Assembly: GCA_025362035.1 (NCBI GenBank)
Contig: JANYIN010000180.1
Location: forward strand, 1-44,792
Length of the DNA stretch: 44,792 bases
Direction: 5' to 3'
From: Gemmatimonadaceae bacterium
Lineage (GTDB): Bacteria; Gemmatimonadota; Gemmatimonadetes; Gemmatimonadales; Gemmatimonadaceae
Positions 31,145-41,848 of the stretch are shown here, piece after piece (position 1 is the first letter of the stretch; the number at the start of each line of letters is the position of its first letter). The notes below the pieces were generated by a model. It saw nothing but the letters and a program-made list of their open reading frames with translations. It searched no databases and was not told the DNA's origin. Both the position numbers and the translations under genes were made by a program.

Positions 31145-32281
31145 ATGTCCTCCGTCGCCGTACTCGCCATCTTCGTCAGCGGATTGTTCGCGGGCGCCAT
31201 CCTTGCGCTCGGCATCGCGCACACACTCCGACGCGATCGCGGGGTTGACCGGGAAGCAGCGGTCGATCGCCTGTCCGAGTTGCTGGCGCCGCTGCGCGCG
31301 GAATTGGAGCGCTATGATCAGCGTTTGAGCAGCTTCGATCGCGAGCGCGCGATGCAGTTCGGGGCCATTTCAGAACAGCTCCACGTTGCCGCGGCGGCCA
31401 GTGAAGGACTCCGCGACCAGACGCAGCAACTCTCCACCGCCCTGCGAAATCCCAACGTGCGTGGCCGATGGGGCGAGATGCAACTGCGTCGGGTCGTGGA
31501 GCTGGCCGGCATGGCTGAGCACTGCGATTTCGAAACGCAGGTCACGCTGTCCGCCCAGGGATCGGACGGAGACTCGCGACCTTCTCGTCCCGACCTCATC
31601 GTGCGTCTACCCGGTGGACGGTCGGTGATCGTGGACGCCAAGGCGCCGTTGGACGCGTACCTCAAGGCGGCTTCGGCAACGGACGAGCGAGACAAAGCGC
31701 GATACCAGCGCGCGCACGCAGCGCAGGTCCGCGCGCACGTGGAGGCGCTCGGTCGCAAGGCCTACTGGGAGCAACTCGGTCAGGGCACCACGCCGGAGTT
31801 CGTCGTCCTCTTCCTGCCGGGAGAAGCATTCTTTTCCGCTGCCCTCGAGCACGACCCCGCGTTGCTGGACGACAGCGCCGCGCGCGCGGTGATCCTTGCG
31901 ACGCCCACCACGCTGATCGCGCTGCTGCGCGCCGTTGCAGTCGGCTGGCGTGAGGCGCGCATCGCAGACGGTGCACGGGAGATCAGCGTGTTGGGCGCAA
32001 CCCTGTATGACCGGCTCACCACGCTCGGCGGACACTTTGGTGACCTCGGCATGGCGCTCGATCGCGCGGTGACGAGCTACAACCGTGCCGTGGGCTCGCT
32101 GGAATCGCGCGTCTTCGTCGTGGCGCGGCGATTTCGCGACCTCGGAGCGGCGGCAGAGCGCAGCGAACTCGAGCCCATGCCCCCCGTACTGGCGCGAACT
32201 CGTGGCGTCCAGGCACCGGAACTGATGTCGTCGTCACCGATGGCGTCTCCCCACGATATCGCCGATCCGGAGATGCACTAG
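31145..32281 (+). CDS. rmuC: RmuC-family DNA recombination protein
   Basis: The product of about 378 residues has an N-terminal transmembrane anchor (SVAVLAIFVSGLFAGAILAL) and a coiled-coil segment (about 45-110). The RmuC domain (PF02646) contains NPNVRGRWGEMQLRRVVELA, RPDLIVRLPGGRSVIVDAKA, FVVLFLPGEAFFSAALE and LATPTTLIALLRAVAVGW. The domain belongs to the PD-(D/E)XK-like superfamily, and RmuC limits DNA inversion and rearrangements. A TTG at 31136 also opens the frame, but ATG 31145 is used. Its stop overlaps the next start by one base (TAGTG). Confidence 0.92.
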   Translation: MSSVAVLAIFVSGLFAGAILALGIAHTLRRDRGVDREAAVDRLSELLAPLRAELERYDQRLSSFDRERAMQFGAISEQLHVAAAASEGLRDQTQQLSTALRNPNVRGRWGEMQLRRVVELAGMAEHCDFETQVTLSAQGSDGDSRPSRPDLIVRLPGGRSVIVDAKAPLDAYLKAASATDERDKARYQRAHAAQVRAHVEALGRKAYWEQLGQGTTPEFVVLFLPGEAFFSAALEHDPALLDDSAARAVILATPTTLIALLRAVAVGWREARIADGAREISVLGATLYDRLTTLGGHFGDLGMALDRAVTSYNRAVGSLESRVFVVARRFRDLGAAAERSELEPMPPVLARTRGVQAPELMSSSPMASPHDIADPEMH

Positions 32282-32568
32282 TGGCGGACCACACCGAGCA
32301 CCGGTGGGCGGTGGATGGAATCGAAGAGGGGATCGCGCGGATCGAGGAGGATGGCGAACGAATCCTCACCGTGCCCGTTACACTTCTTCCCGTTGGCACG
32401 ACCGAGGGACAGCTGCTGCGAGCTCTGCGTGCCCCGGGTGGCCGCATTCTGCAGGTCGAGCTCGATCTGGCAGCCACGCAGACGGCACGGCGGGCGTCCA
32501 CTGCCGAGATCGATGCCGCCATGGTCGAGTCGAAGAAGCGCGATCCGGGAGGGGACGTAGCGCTGTAG
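32281..32568 (+). CDS. DUF3006-like small protein
   Basis: The 95-residue product starts with GTG 32281, overlapping the rmuC stop. It has the DUF3006 pattern: [20 protein letters not shown] followed by [23 protein letters not shown]3006 proteins are small and often sit beside secreted MBL-fold ComEC-like proteins. One such gene lies 2.7 kb downstream on the opposite strand. The function is unknown. The overlap suggests coexpression with rmuC. Confidence 0.72.
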   Translation: MADHTEHRWAVDGIEEGIARIEEDGERILTVPVTLLPVGTTEGQLLRALRAPGGRILQVELDLAATQTARRASTAEIDAAMVESKKRDPGGDVAL

Positions 32569-32671
32569 ATGTGGGCATCGCGCCGGTACGGATACGAGTG
32601 TAAACTTCTGCTCCCGTCGTCTCTCGGTACCCGCGCAGGCGGGCCCTCCCCGGTCGCAAACATACCGTTAT

Positions 32672-35233
32672 ATGCAGATTCGTCTCCTCCCCCTTGCACT
32701 AGCCGCGGCGATGGCCGGCTGCGCGTCGAACATGCCCGAGCCCGTCCCTGCGGCGGTTCCCTCGCCCACGGCTCAGGGTGGTGGCAACGGTCGCGCCGGA
32801 GGTCCACCACAGGCCTCTGCCGCGCAGGATTCGACCGGTCGAGGCGCCGGCGCCGCGCCGACTCCCGCCGCGCCGCGCCCATACAATCGCGTGATCACGT
32901 CCGAGGCCAAGACGCGTCGCGGTATGTTCAACACGCATCGTGTCGGGGACAATCTTTTCTTCGAGATTCCAGCGAAGGAACTCAACACCGACATGCTCGT
33001 CGTCGGCCGCTACACGCGAGCGGCAGCCGCGGACCCCAACCTTCCAGGTGGCGGCTTCGGTGATTACGGAGGCGACCAGTTCGCCGAGCATGCGCTGAGG
33101 TGGGAACGGAACGGCAACCGCGTCATTCTTCGCGGACCGTCCTACGCCATCACCGCGGACACGTCCCTGCCGGTCTATCGCGCGGTGCAGGCGTCGAACT
33201 ACGCGCCGATCATCGCGATCTTCAACGTGGACACCTACGGCCCCGACAGCGCCGCCGTTATCAACGTGACGCGCTTGTTCACGACGACGATTCCGGAGCT
33301 GACGGCGATTCGTGGCCAGATCGATCAAACGCGATCGTATGTCGAACGCGCCCTGTCGTTCCCGGACAATGTCGAGGTGGAAGCCACGCAGACCGGGACG
33401 ACGACGCCGGCTGGACCTCCCGCCGCCGCGCCTCCCGGCGTCGCGCGTCCGGCCACATCCGTCCTGGCGCACTGGAGCATCGTGCGCTTGCCAGCACAGC
33501 CCATGATGCCGCGTCGTTTTGACGAGCGAGTCGGCTTCTTCACCAATCGCTATGTGGATTTCGGCGCCGACAGCCGCGCCGCGCGACGCCAGTACATCAC
33601 GAAGTATCGGCTCGAGTGCGCCGGACAGCCGGATGCGAATGGTCTCTGCACGCCAAAGAAGCCGATCGTGTACTACGTCGATCCCAATACTCCCGAGCAG
33701 TGGAAGCCGTGGGTGCGCAGAGCCATCGACGACTGGAAGCCGGCGTTCGAAGCGGCGGGATTCAAGGATGGCATCGTGGCGATGGACGCGCCGGCAAACG
33801 ATCCTGACTGGTCGCCGGAAGACATTCGGCACACAGTCATCCGCTGGTTGCCGAGCACGACGGAGAACGCGGTGGGCCCGCATGTGAGCGATCCGCGCAC
33901 GGGCGAGATCCTGAACGGGTCCGTGCGGATCTTCCAGAACGTCATCAATCTCAACCGCGACTGGTACTTCTCGCAGGCGGCCGCTCTCGATCCGCGCGCT
34001 CGCAGCTTTCCCTTCCCCGATTCGCTCACCGGCCGACTGCTGGAGTTCGTTGTCGCGCACGAGATCGGCCATACGATCGGTCTGCAGCACGACCAGATCG
34101 GCAGCTCGACGTATCCCGCCGACTCCGTTCGAAGCCCGAGCTGGACCCACAAAATGGGGCACTCGCCGAGCATCATGGACTACTCGCGCTACAACTACGT
34201 GACGCAGCCCGAGGACCATGTCGCGCTCGATGACATCATTCCCCGCGTCGGGCCATACGACAAGTACGCGATCATGTGGGGCTACAAGCCGATTCCCGGC
34301 GCCAACACACCGGATGCCGAACGAGAGACGCTCGAGCGCTGGTCGCGTATTCAGGACACCGTGCCCTGGTTCCGCTTCTCGGCCAACAACGCCTTCGGCG
34401 GTTTCGGGACGCAGAGCGAAGCGGTCGGCGATGCGGATCCGGTCAAGTCCACGGCGCTCGGCTTCAAGAATCTGCAGCGCGTGATCGGCTATGTGTCTGG
34501 AGCGGCCGTCAGGCCCACCGAGGACAACAGCGACTTGCTGGAAGTATATGATCGTACGGTCGGCCAGTGGGCCACGGAAGCGGGCCACGTCACGACCGTC
34601 ATCGGTGGCGGCACGGTGCAGTACAAATCGGGCAGCCAATCCGGCCCGGTGTACGTCGGGCTGTCGAAGCCCCGCCAAGCGGAGGCCGTGCGGTTCCTGA
34701 ACGACAACGTGTTCAAAACGCCTACCTGGCTCATTCGTCCGGAGATCGCCGGACGCGTGGAAGCCTCGGGCATGCTCACCCGCATCAACGGCGCGCAAAG
34801 CCGCGTGCTCAACGGCGCCTTGGAAGACGGGCGCATGAATCGCCTGCTGGAAGGCGAAGCCATGGCGAGCAACAAGGCGAGCGTCTATACGCTGTCCGCT
34901 CTGCTCGACGACACTCGGAAAGGCATCTGGTCGGAGATCTACGCTGGCCAGTCCATCGACGCGTTCCGTCGCGACCTGCAGAACGACTACCTGGGTGTCA
35001 TGGAGCGAAAGCTCCATCCGGTGCCGATCAATCCGGTGCTGGCGCAACAAGCGGCGCAGTTTGGCTTCCGCTTCGTGACACTGAGCGACGACGCGAAGTC
35101 CGAGGTGCGCGGCACGCTGGTGGCGTTACGCAGCGATCTGCGGGCGGACTCCGGCAAGGGTGATCGCGCCACGCAGCTGCACGTGGCGGGGGCGATCAAG
35201 CGGATCGACGATATCCTGGATCCGAAGAAGTAG
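32672..35233 (+). CDS. Zinc-dependent metalloprotease lipoprotein (DUF5117/DUF5118 type)
   Basis: The 853-residue product has a lipobox (AMAGC, Cys about 17) and a Gly/Pro/Ala-rich linker. DUF5118/DUF5117-like beta domains follow, then a metzincin site [11 protein letters not shown] beginning at about residue 463, which gives three zinc-binding His plus the catalytic Glu. The met-turn region follows in [11 protein letters not shown]. The helical C-terminal third (about 600-853) is usual for the family. Such enzymes are surface lipoproteins in Bacteroidota and Gemmatimonadota, probably degrading peptides outside the cell. A strong hairpin terminates the gene. Confidence 0.92.
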   Translation: MQIRLLPLALAAAMAGCASNMPEPVPAAVPSPTAQGGGNGRAGGPPQASAAQDSTGRGAGAAPTPAAPRPYNRVITSEAKTRRGMFNTHRVGDNLFFEIPAKELNTDMLVVGRYTRAAAADPNLPGGGFGDYGGDQFAEHALRWERNGNRVILRGPSYAITADTSLPVYRAVQASNYAPIIAIFNVDTYGPDSAAVINVTRLFTTTIPELTAIRGQIDQTRSYVERALSFPDNVEVEATQTGTTTPAGPPAAAPPGVARPATSVLAHWSIVRLPAQPMMPRRFDERVGFFTNRYVDFGADSRAARRQYITKYRLECAGQPDANGLCTPKKPIVYYVDPNTPEQWKPWVRRAIDDWKPAFEAAGFKDGIVAMDAPANDPDWSPEDIRHTVIRWLPSTTENAVGPHVSDPRTGEILNGSVRIFQNVINLNRDWYFSQAAALDPRARSFPFPDSLTGRLLEFVVAHEIGHTIGLQHDQIGSSTYPADSVRSPSWTHKMGHSPSIMDYSRYNYVTQPEDHVALDDIIPRVGPYDKYAIMWGYKPIPGANTPDAERETLERWSRIQDTVPWFRFSANNAFGGFGTQSEAVGDADPVKSTALGFKNLQRVIGYVSGAAVRPTEDNSDLLEVYDRTVGQWATEAGHVTTVIGGGTVQYKSGSQSGPVYVGLSKPRQAEAVRFLNDNVFKTPTWLIRPEIAGRVEASGMLTRINGAQSRVLNGALEDGRMNRLLEGEAMASNKASVYTLSALLDDTRKGIWSEIYAGQSIDAFRRDLQNDYLGVMERKLHPVPINPVLAQQAAQFGFRFVTLSDDAKSEVRGTLVALRSDLRADSGKGDRATQLHVAGAIKRIDDILDPKK

Positions 35234-35252
35234 AGAAGTAGCCTGACATCAG

Positions 35253-35296
35253 GCGCAACGGGCGGAAGCGATCGATTTTGCTTCCGCCCGTTGCGC
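35253..35296. terminator. 17-bp perfect stem-loop between convergent genes
   Basis: GCGCAACGGGCGGAAGC (35253-35269), loop GATCGATTTT, then GCTTCCGCCCGTTGCGC (35280-35296). The stem is exact and serves both converging genes (metalloprotease and MBL hydrolase). No T-run follows on the plus strand, but the length of the stem makes termination likely. Confidence 0.75.
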
Positions 35297-35304
35297 GTAC
35301 CGGC

Positions 35305-36321
35305 TCACATGCCGAAACACTCGGCCTGGGCCGAACGCCTGTCGCCTGGGCCCGACATGTTCCGCTCGCCGCGCTCGACTGACACGGTGTATGCGGAACC
35401 AGCGGTGCCCGCGGAGCGAAGCGTTATCGTGCCGTTCTGATCGGTGCGATACCACGGAATGCCATGACGCTCGTACGTCGCTTTCGCCTGGTCGTGCATA
35501 TGACCGTATTCGTTCGCGGCACCGAGGGACGCGACGAGCAGCGACGGCTGGAGAACATCGAGGTACGCGTCGGTCACGCCGTTGCAGCTGCCGTGATGAT
35601 CGGCCTTGAGCACACTCACGCGCATACCGGGCTTACGCTGATATTCTGCGGCGGACATGAACCAGTCGATTGCCTGATGTTCGGCGTCGCCGGCCAGCCA
35701 CATCGTGAAGGACGCCGAGTCCGGGCCCACGAGCTTGATGGCCGGCGAACGGTTGTTGGCACCGCGCGCGTCCGGATCAGGGCGCATGAGGTGCAGCTTC
35801 GCTCCACCCTTGAGCGACACCGTGCAGATCGGAGTGCCGTTCGCACATGGGTCGTACGTACTCCGATACACCAGGGAACCGGTGCGTATGCGCGACGCGA
35901 TGGAATCACGGAGCGTCGTGAGGGTGATGTTGGGGGACGGTTCCTGATTCTCCCAGAAATAGCGCACCGTGATGTGACGCTTGGTGGCGAATAGCTCGCG
36001 CAGTCCCTGGTAGTGGTCGGCGTGCGAGTGCGTGAGGATCACGGCGTCGATCGTGCCGCCCTCGAGTCCGAGGGCCTCCAGGTGGCGGCCGAGCGATTCG
36101 GGACGCGGGCCGCCGTCGATGAGGACGGTGGATCCACCGTTCTGAACGAGGATCGCGTCGCCCTGGCCGACATCGAGCAGCCGCACCGTGAGCGCGTGCA
36201 AGTCCGGACCGCGCGCCTGCAGGCGGTCCGCTGACGACGCTGGGACGGCCTGGTCCGTATCGGCACACGCCGAAACGGTGAAGAGCGCCGCGAAGGCGAG
36301 GAAACGGCAGGGATGAGCCAT
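35305..36321 (-). CDS. MBL-fold hydrolase, ComEC/Rec2-like, lipoprotein
   Basis: ATG 36321 gives a 338-residue lipoprotein (lipobox TVSAC) with a metallo-beta-lactamase domain. The core is VRLLDVGQGDAILVQNGGST, VLIDGGP, then the metal motif LTHSHADHYQGL (HxHxDH), later LAGDAEHQ and KADHHGS, and a LLVASLGAANEYGHMH tail. This is the type of secreted hydrolase found at the C-terminus of ComEC, whose role may be nuclease-like. Here it stands alone and is exported. A DUF3006 gene, its usual companion, lies nearby. Confidence 0.88.
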   Translation of the reverse strand: MAHPCRFLAFAALFTVSACADTDQAVPASSADRLQARGPDLHALTVRLLDVGQGDAILVQNGGSTVLIDGGPRPESLGRHLEALGLEGGTIDAVILTHSHADHYQGLRELFATKRHITVRYFWENQEPSPNITLTTLRDSIASRIRTGSLVYRSTYDPCANGTPICTVSLKGGAKLHLMRPDPDARGANNRSPAIKLVGPDSASFTMWLAGDAEHQAIDWFMSAAEYQRKPGMRVSVLKADHHGSCNGVTDAYLDVLQPSLLVASLGAANEYGHMHDQAKATYERHGIPWYRTDQNGTITLRSAGTAGSAYTVSVERGERNMSGPGDRRSAQAECFGM

Positions 36322-36479
36322 CGCGGAGGGTGCCGCGCGCGTGAGGTCGCGGCAAGCGCCGCGCGCCGCATCGTGTGGCGAAATGCGGCAACTCCGACCC
36401 GCGTGCCCTTCACAGGCATCGGCTATGGACATTCGTCGGATTAATCGGGATGATTGGATATCTCTCACCGCCATCTGCC

Positions 36480-37772
36480 ATGCAATCGCGCCGGAATTTC
36501 GTGAACGCTCTTCTTGGCGCCGGGATCGCGGCGCCTGTCATGCGTGGCGACGCGTTTCGTCGGCTGCTCCGCGCCGAGGCAGTCGGCGGGAAGTTGGCGC
36601 CGTCGGCCGTTTCGGACGACGAGAGCTACTGGAGCCAGATCCAGCGCGCGTTCGACCTCGATCGCACGATGATCAATCTGAACAACGGTGGGTGCAGTCC
36701 TGCGCCGACCCACGTGCTGGAGCAGATGATTCGCGACTTGCGGTTCTCCAACGAATTGCCGGTGGACCACATGTGGCGCGTCCTGGAGCCGAGGATCGAG
36801 TCGGTTCGCCACGACCTCGCCAGGGAGTTCGGGTGCGACGTGGAGGAGATGGCGATCACGCGCAACGCCAGCGAAGCGAATGAAACAATGATTTTCGGCA
36901 TCGACCTCAAGGCCGGCGATGAGGTGGTGATGACGACGCAGAACTACCCGCGCATGCAGAACGCATGGAACCAGCGGCAGCGTCGTGAAGGCATCGTGCT
37001 CAAGCGCGTGAAGCTGGAAACCCCGATCGCCAGCACCGCCTCATACGTCGATCAGATCGCCGCGGCGATCACCCCGCGCACGAAGGTGATCGAGGTGATG
37101 CACATCAGCTTCCAGACCGGCTACATCGCTCCTGTGCGCGAGATCGTCGAGCTCGCCAAACCGAAAGGCATCCAAGTATTCGTGGATGGCGCGCACGCAT
37201 TTGCGCACTTCCCGTTCACACGGGACGAATTGGGAGCGGACTACTACGGCACCAGCCTGCACAAGTGGCTGCACGCGCCGATCGGCACGGGGTTCCTCTA
37301 CGTGCGCAAGGAAAAGATCAAGTCTCTCTGGCCGCTGATGGCCGGTGGGATCGAACAGGAAGGCGATATCCACAAGTACGAGGAGATCGGCACCCATCCC
37401 GCGGCGAACCACAACGCCATTTCCGTCGCGATGGCCTTCCATCGCGGCATCGGGATCGAACGCAAGATCGCGCGGTTGCGCTACCTGCGGGATCGCTGGG
37501 CCAAGCAGGTCCTGGCGGCCAGCGATCGGGCGCACATGATCACGGAAATCGGACCGACGAAGTCGGGCGCGATCGGCGTGTTCGGCATCGATGGCATGGA
37601 CATGGGCAAGCTCGGCGGCTGGTTACTCGCGCAACACCGCATCGTGACGACACCGATGGTGACCGACGAATTCAAGGGCATGCGGATCACCCCCAACGTC
37701 TACACCACGATCGACGAGGTTGACCTGTTCGCCGACCGCGTGATCAAGGCGATCAAGCAGGGGGTTGCGTAA
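36480..37772 (+). CDS. Tat-exported class V aminotransferase-fold PLP enzyme
   Basis: ATG 36480 gives a 430-residue protein with a twin-arginine-type signal (SRRNFVNALLGAGIAAPV). The aminotransferase class V fold shows NLNNGGCSPAPTHVLEQMIR, MAITRNASEANETMIFGIDL, VFVDGAHAFAHFPFT and SLHKWLHAPIGTGFLYVRKE. The PLP-binding Lys is at about residue 262. Homologues include isopenicillin-N epimerases and cysteine desulfurase-like enzymes, and the substrate is not deducible. An exported PLP enzyme loads its cofactor before Tat transport, which is consistent with this signal. Confidence 0.9.
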   Translation: MQSRRNFVNALLGAGIAAPVMRGDAFRRLLRAEAVGGKLAPSAVSDDESYWSQIQRAFDLDRTMINLNNGGCSPAPTHVLEQMIRDLRFSNELPVDHMWRVLEPRIESVRHDLAREFGCDVEEMAITRNASEANETMIFGIDLKAGDEVVMTTQNYPRMQNAWNQRQRREGIVLKRVKLETPIASTASYVDQIAAAITPRTKVIEVMHISFQTGYIAPVREIVELAKPKGIQVFVDGAHAFAHFPFTRDELGADYYGTSLHKWLHAPIGTGFLYVRKEKIKSLWPLMAGGIEQEGDIHKYEEIGTHPAANHNAISVAMAFHRGIGIERKIARLRYLRDRWAKQVLAASDRAHMITEIGPTKSGAIGVFGIDGMDMGKLGGWLLAQHRIVTTPMVTDEFKGMRITPNVYTTIDEVDLFADRVIKAIKQGVA

Positions 37773-37811
37773 GGTTCGAGGTCGTCCGCGGGCGAACGAC
37801 AAAACGGGACG

Positions 37812-39821
37812 CTACTTCTTCACGAGGCCCATCGCCGCCTCGACCACATGTTTTGTCGTGATCCCGTACTCCTCGTAGATCTTCTCGAAGGGTGCACTGG
37901 CACCGAACTTGTCGATGCCGATGGTCACGCCGTTCGTGCCGACCCAGCGGTACCAGCTCATCGCACTCGCCGCCTCGATGGACACGCGCGGGATGTCCGC
38001 CGGCAGTACGGAGGCGCGATACTCTGGCGACTGCTGGGCGAACAGCTCCATGCTGGCCATGCTCACGACGCGGGCCTTCACCCCGGCGGCCGCCAGTTCT
38101 TCGCGCGCCGCGACGATCAGAGAGACCTCGGAGCCACTGGAGAGGAGCACGACGTCAGGCGGTCCGCCATCGGCGTCCGCCAGCACGTAACCGCCCATCG
38201 CGACCCCCGATGCCGGCGCGAACTTCGCGCGATCGATGAACGGGAGCTTTTGGCGCGTCAGGACCAGCGCGACGGGACCATGCTCGTGTTGCACGGCCAC
38301 CTTCCAGGCTTCCGCCGTCTCGTTCGCGTCGGCGGGGCGGATCAGCGTGAGTCCCGGCACCACGCGCAACGCGGAGAGTTGCTCCACCGGCTGATGCGTC
38401 GGTCCGTCCTCACCGAGCCCAATGGAGTCATGCGTGTAAATGAGGATGACGCGCTGCTTCATCAGTGACGCCAGGCGAATCGGGGGTCGCATGTAATCGG
38501 AGAAGATCAGGAACGTTCCGCCGAACGGAATGATGCCCCGGTGCAGCGCCATGCCGTTCATGATCGAGCCCATGGCATGCTCGCGAATGCCGAAATGCAT
38601 ATAGCGCATGTCGTAGGCGCCGGGGGCGAAGTTCTTCCAGGTCTTGACCGCGGTGCCGTTTGACGGCGTCAGGTCAGCGGAGCCGCCCATCAGCTCCGGC
38701 ATCACGCCAACCAGCGCATTCAGAACGGTGTTCGAAGCGGCGCGACTGGCAACGAAACCATTCTCTGCCGCGAACACCGGCACGGCCGCCTCCCAGTTCG
38801 CCGGCAGCGTGCCCGCGATGCGGCGGTTGAATTCCCCAGCGTCGTCCGCGAACACGGCCGCGTATGCGTCGCGGCGGCCGTTCCATTCGGCGTGCGCGGA
38901 GGCGCCGCGGACCAGGGCCTTGCGCCATTCAGCCAGCGCCTGGTCCGGGACGTAGAACGACTCATCCGGCCTTTCCCATCCGAGTGCCTTCTTCGTTGCG
39001 ACGATCTCGTCAGCGCCAAGGGGCTCACCGTGGGCACTGCTCGTGTCCTGCTTGTTCGGGCTCCCGTAACCAATGTGCGTGCGCGTTACGACCAGTGTCG
39101 GCCGCTGTGTCTCGGCCTTGGCCGCCGCAACCACGGCGTCGATGGCGTCGAGGTCGTTCACGTCGGCAACGTGCAGCACCTGCCACCCGTACGCCTCGAA
39201 ACGCTTCGCCGTATCGTCGGTGAACGTGAGATCGGTGCTTCCGTCGATCGTGATGTGATTGTCGTCGTAGAAGCCGATCAACTTGCCGAGCTTGAAGTGG
39301 CCCGCGAACGACGCCGCTTCATGGGACACACCTTCCATGAGGTCGCCGTCGCTGCAGATGAAGTACGTGAAATGATCGACGAGCGCATGCCCGTCGCGAT
39401 TGAACGTGGCGGCCATGTGCGCTTCGGCCACCGCAAAGCCGACGGAATTGCCTACCCCCTGCCCCAGCGGTCCCGTCGTGGTATCAACGCCTTCAGTATG
39501 CCCGAACTCAGGATGGCCCGGCGTCTTGCTGCCCCACTGCCGGAACTCCTTGAGGTCTTCGAGCGTGAGTCCGTAGCCAGTGAGATAGAGGCAGCTGTAA
39601 AGCAGCATCGACGCATGGCCACACGACAGCACGAAGCGATCGCGGTCGGGCCAATGCGGATCGGCAGGGTCGTGCTTCATGTGACGCGTGAACAACGCGT
39701 ACCCCAGCGGCGCGAGCGCCATCGGCGTGCCGGGGTGCCCGGAGTTCGCCTTCTGAACACCGTCCATCGAGAGAGTGCGGACGGTGTTGATGCAGAGCAG
39801 GTCGAGGGAGGAAGTTGGCAT
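37812..39821 (-). CDS. tkt: Transketolase
   Basis: The 669-residue protein is a full-length transketolase of the non-oxidative pentose phosphate pathway. Markers are [38 protein letters not shown], the thiamine diphosphate motif [20 protein letters not shown] with [10 protein letters not shown], and the pyrimidine-domain [19 protein letters not shown] and [20 protein letters not shown]. The C-terminal domain is present. It is cytoplasmic. It is divergent from the small membrane ORF and symporter genes. Confidence 0.97.
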   Translation of the reverse strand: MPTSSLDLLCINTVRTLSMDGVQKANSGHPGTPMALAPLGYALFTRHMKHDPADPHWPDRDRFVLSCGHASMLLYSCLYLTGYGLTLEDLKEFRQWGSKTPGHPEFGHTEGVDTTTGPLGQGVGNSVGFAVAEAHMAATFNRDGHALVDHFTYFICSDGDLMEGVSHEAASFAGHFKLGKLIGFYDDNHITIDGSTDLTFTDDTAKRFEAYGWQVLHVADVNDLDAIDAVVAAAKAETQRPTLVVTRTHIGYGSPNKQDTSSAHGEPLGADEIVATKKALGWERPDESFYVPDQALAEWRKALVRGASAHAEWNGRRDAYAAVFADDAGEFNRRIAGTLPANWEAAVPVFAAENGFVASRAASNTVLNALVGVMPELMGGSADLTPSNGTAVKTWKNFAPGAYDMRYMHFGIREHAMGSIMNGMALHRGIIPFGGTFLIFSDYMRPPIRLASLMKQRVILIYTHDSIGLGEDGPTHQPVEQLSALRVVPGLTLIRPADANETAEAWKVAVQHEHGPVALVLTRQKLPFIDRAKFAPASGVAMGGYVLADADGGPPDVVLLSSGSEVSLIVAAREELAAAGVKARVVSMASMELFAQQSPEYRASVLPADIPRVSIEAASAMSWYRWVGTNGVTIGIDKFGASAPFEKIYEEYGITTKHVVEAAMGLVKK

Positions 39822-39927
39822 CGTAATAATATGCCATTCGGCCCGCCTCGGCGGCTATGCCGCCCCCGGGGTCCGGCTGAAGAGCGTGCCGCCAGGCACA
39901 GCGGCCGAAAAGCAGTAGTTTCCCTCC

Positions 39928-40026
39928 ATGCCAACCCGATTCCGCACTACCCTCCGACAGGTGCTCGTCATCCAGGCCATCGCGCTCGCGCTGCTCTGGC
40001 TGCTCCAGTCCCGCTACACACCCTGA
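39928..40026 (+). CDS. 32-residue single-helix membrane peptide before the symporter
   Basis: ATG 39928 encodes MPTRFRTTLRQVLVIQAIAL and then ALLWLLQSRYTP. That is one transmembrane helix with a positively charged N-terminus. It ends 6 bp before the sodium:solute symporter start. Small peptides of this shape precede symporters in related genomes (from general recollection, not checked). A role as an accessory subunit is inferred. It is short for standard gene callers. Confidence 0.7.
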   Translation: MPTRFRTTLRQVLVIQAIALALLWLLQSRYTP

Positions 40027-40032
40027 GCCGGG

Positions 40033-41733
40033 ATGCACTGGATCAACTGGGTTATCGTCGCGACCTACCTCACGATCGTCGTCGTTGACGGACTCCGACG
40101 CACCCGCGGCACGAAGGACATCGAAGGCTATTTCCTGGCCAACCGCAGCTTGCCATGGTGGGCGGTGGGCCTCTCGGTCATGGCCACGCAGCTTTCCGCC
40201 GTGACGCTCATCGGTACCACTGGCCAAGGCGCGACCGACGGGCTGCGGTTCGTCCAGTTCTACTTCGGGCTACCGATCGCGATGGTAATCCTCGGCGTCA
40301 CCCTCGTGCCATTCCTGCACGGCGCCAAAGTGTACACCGCCTACGAGTATCTCGAGCGCAGATTCGACGCGAGGACACGATCGCTCACCAGCTTCCTGTT
40401 TCTGTTGTCGCGCGGAATGTCGTGCGGCACGATCATCGCCGCACCGGCCGTGGTCTTCTCAGCGATCTTCGGCTGGGACATCCGCTGGTCCGTCGCCCTG
40501 ATTGGCGCTCCGACGGTGGTCTACACGATGATCGGCGGCGTGCAAGCCGTCGCGTGGGCCGACGTGAAGCAGATGGTGCTCGTGGTCGCCGCGCTGAGCG
40601 CCATCGTCGTGGTGCTCGTGATCAACATGCCGCTGCCCATGGACGACGCGCTTCGGATCGCGGGCGCCACGGGTCGTCTTCAAGTCTTCGATTTCTCCTT
40701 CGACCTCACGAAGACCTACACGTTCTGGTCCGGCATACTCGGCGGCACGTTTCTGATGCTCTCGTACTTCGGCACCGACCAGAGCCAGGTGCAGCGCTAT
40801 CTCGCTGCCAGGTCCGTGGACGAAGCCCGCAGCTCACTGTTGATGAGCGCGTACTGGAAGATCCCCTTGCAGGCACTCGTGCTACTGGTGGGCGTGCTGG
40901 TGTTCCTCTACTACCTGTTCCAGCCGGCCCCGCTGCTCTACAATCCCGCGCACGACAGAGCCGTACGTAGCGCCGAGCCCGCGGCCTATCGCGTGCTCGA
41001 AACGCGGTACGAAGCGGCCATCGGCCAACGCCAGGTGGCAGCGCGCGCCACCGCCGATGCCCGCCGAGCGGGCGACGCGACTGCAACGGCGAGCCAGCTC
41101 GCCATGTTCCGTGCGCGCGATGCCGATGTCGGCATCGTCCGCAAGGAAGCCTTGGCGGAGGCCGCGCGCGTCACGGGCCAGTCTTCCCGCGACGTGAACT
41201 ACATCATTCCCCGCTTCGTCCTCGACCATCTGCCACTCGGCCTTGCCGGCCTGTTTCTCGCCGCTGTGCTCGGTGCGGCGCTGTCGAGCGTGGCGGCCGA
41301 ACTCAATTCGCTCTCGACGGTGAGTGTCATCGATTTCTACCGACGATGGGTGAAGCCGGAGGGAACCGATGCGCATTTTCTCACCGTGTCCAGGCTGTCC
41401 ACCGGTGTCTGGGGGATATTCGCGTGCTTCGTCGCGGCGAAAGCGGCAACGCTGGGCTCGCTCATCGAAGTGGTGAATCGCTTCGGCTCATTCTTTTATG
41501 GCTCGATACTCGGGGTCTTTCTCCTCGCGATGATCGCGCGAACGCGTCCGTTCGGCGCGTTCGTCGGCTTGCTGGCGGGGATGGCGGCGGTCGGCACCGT
41601 TTCGTTCGCTGCGCCGTCCGTTGCCTTTCTGTGGTACAACGTGGTCGGCGCGGTAACGGTCGTGGTCGTAGGCTTGCTGTTCAGTCTTGGCGGGGCACCG
41701 GTCGCCGCCACGAGTGAACGCCCGCCGCAATGA
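40033..41733 (+). CDS. Sodium:solute symporter (SSS family)
   Basis: The 566-residue protein has about 13 transmembrane helices and the SSS/NSS-like core: INWVIVATYLTIVVVDGLRR, then SLPWWAVGLSVMATQLSAVT, YFGLPIAMVILG, and the signature region VYTMIGGVQAVAWADVKQMV. It carries a large charged cytoplasmic or periplasmic insert (about residues 310-385: RYEAAIGQRQVAARATADAR and so on). It carries Na+-coupled uptake of an unknown solute. It follows the 32-residue membrane ORF. Confidence 0.93.
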   Translation: MHWINWVIVATYLTIVVVDGLRRTRGTKDIEGYFLANRSLPWWAVGLSVMATQLSAVTLIGTTGQGATDGLRFVQFYFGLPIAMVILGVTLVPFLHGAKVYTAYEYLERRFDARTRSLTSFLFLLSRGMSCGTIIAAPAVVFSAIFGWDIRWSVALIGAPTVVYTMIGGVQAVAWADVKQMVLVVAALSAIVVVLVINMPLPMDDALRIAGATGRLQVFDFSFDLTKTYTFWSGILGGTFLMLSYFGTDQSQVQRYLAARSVDEARSSLLMSAYWKIPLQALVLLVGVLVFLYYLFQPAPLLYNPAHDRAVRSAEPAAYRVLETRYEAAIGQRQVAARATADARRAGDATATASQLAMFRARDADVGIVRKEALAEAARVTGQSSRDVNYIIPRFVLDHLPLGLAGLFLAAVLGAALSSVAAELNSLSTVSVIDFYRRWVKPEGTDAHFLTVSRLSTGVWGIFACFVAAKAATLGSLIEVVNRFGSFFYGSILGVFLLAMIARTRPFGAFVGLLAGMAAVGTVSFAAPSVAFLWYNVVGAVTVVVVGLLFSLGGAPVAATSERPPQ

Positions 41734-41797
41734 ATGCGCTCCGCTTTGGATCCGTCGCACACCACCCAGTCGTCGCGCCGCTGTCCTGAAGCAGCAA

Positions 41798-41828
41798 AAG
41801 GGCCGCCCCCTAGCGGTGAGCGGCCCTT
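41798..41828 (-). terminator. Terminator for the small zinc-ribbon gene
   Basis: AAGGGCCGC (41798-41806) pairs with GCGGCCCTT (41820-41828). On the minus strand the stem is followed by TTGC after CCCTTTT. It is 20 bp past the zinc-ribbon stop and also faces the converging symporter gene. Confidence 0.72.
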
Positions 41829-41848
41829 GCATCCTGTTCCCGAAGCGG

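Noticed and set aside
32699-35050. 783-codon minus-strand frame
   Set aside because: It lies entirely opposite the metalloprotease, which has a lipobox and the [11 protein letters not shown] motif. It shows no motif of its own.
37781-37804. GTCGT...ACGAC hairpin after the aminotransferase gene
   Set aside because: The stem has a mismatch, the loop would be only about 2 nt, and no T-run follows.
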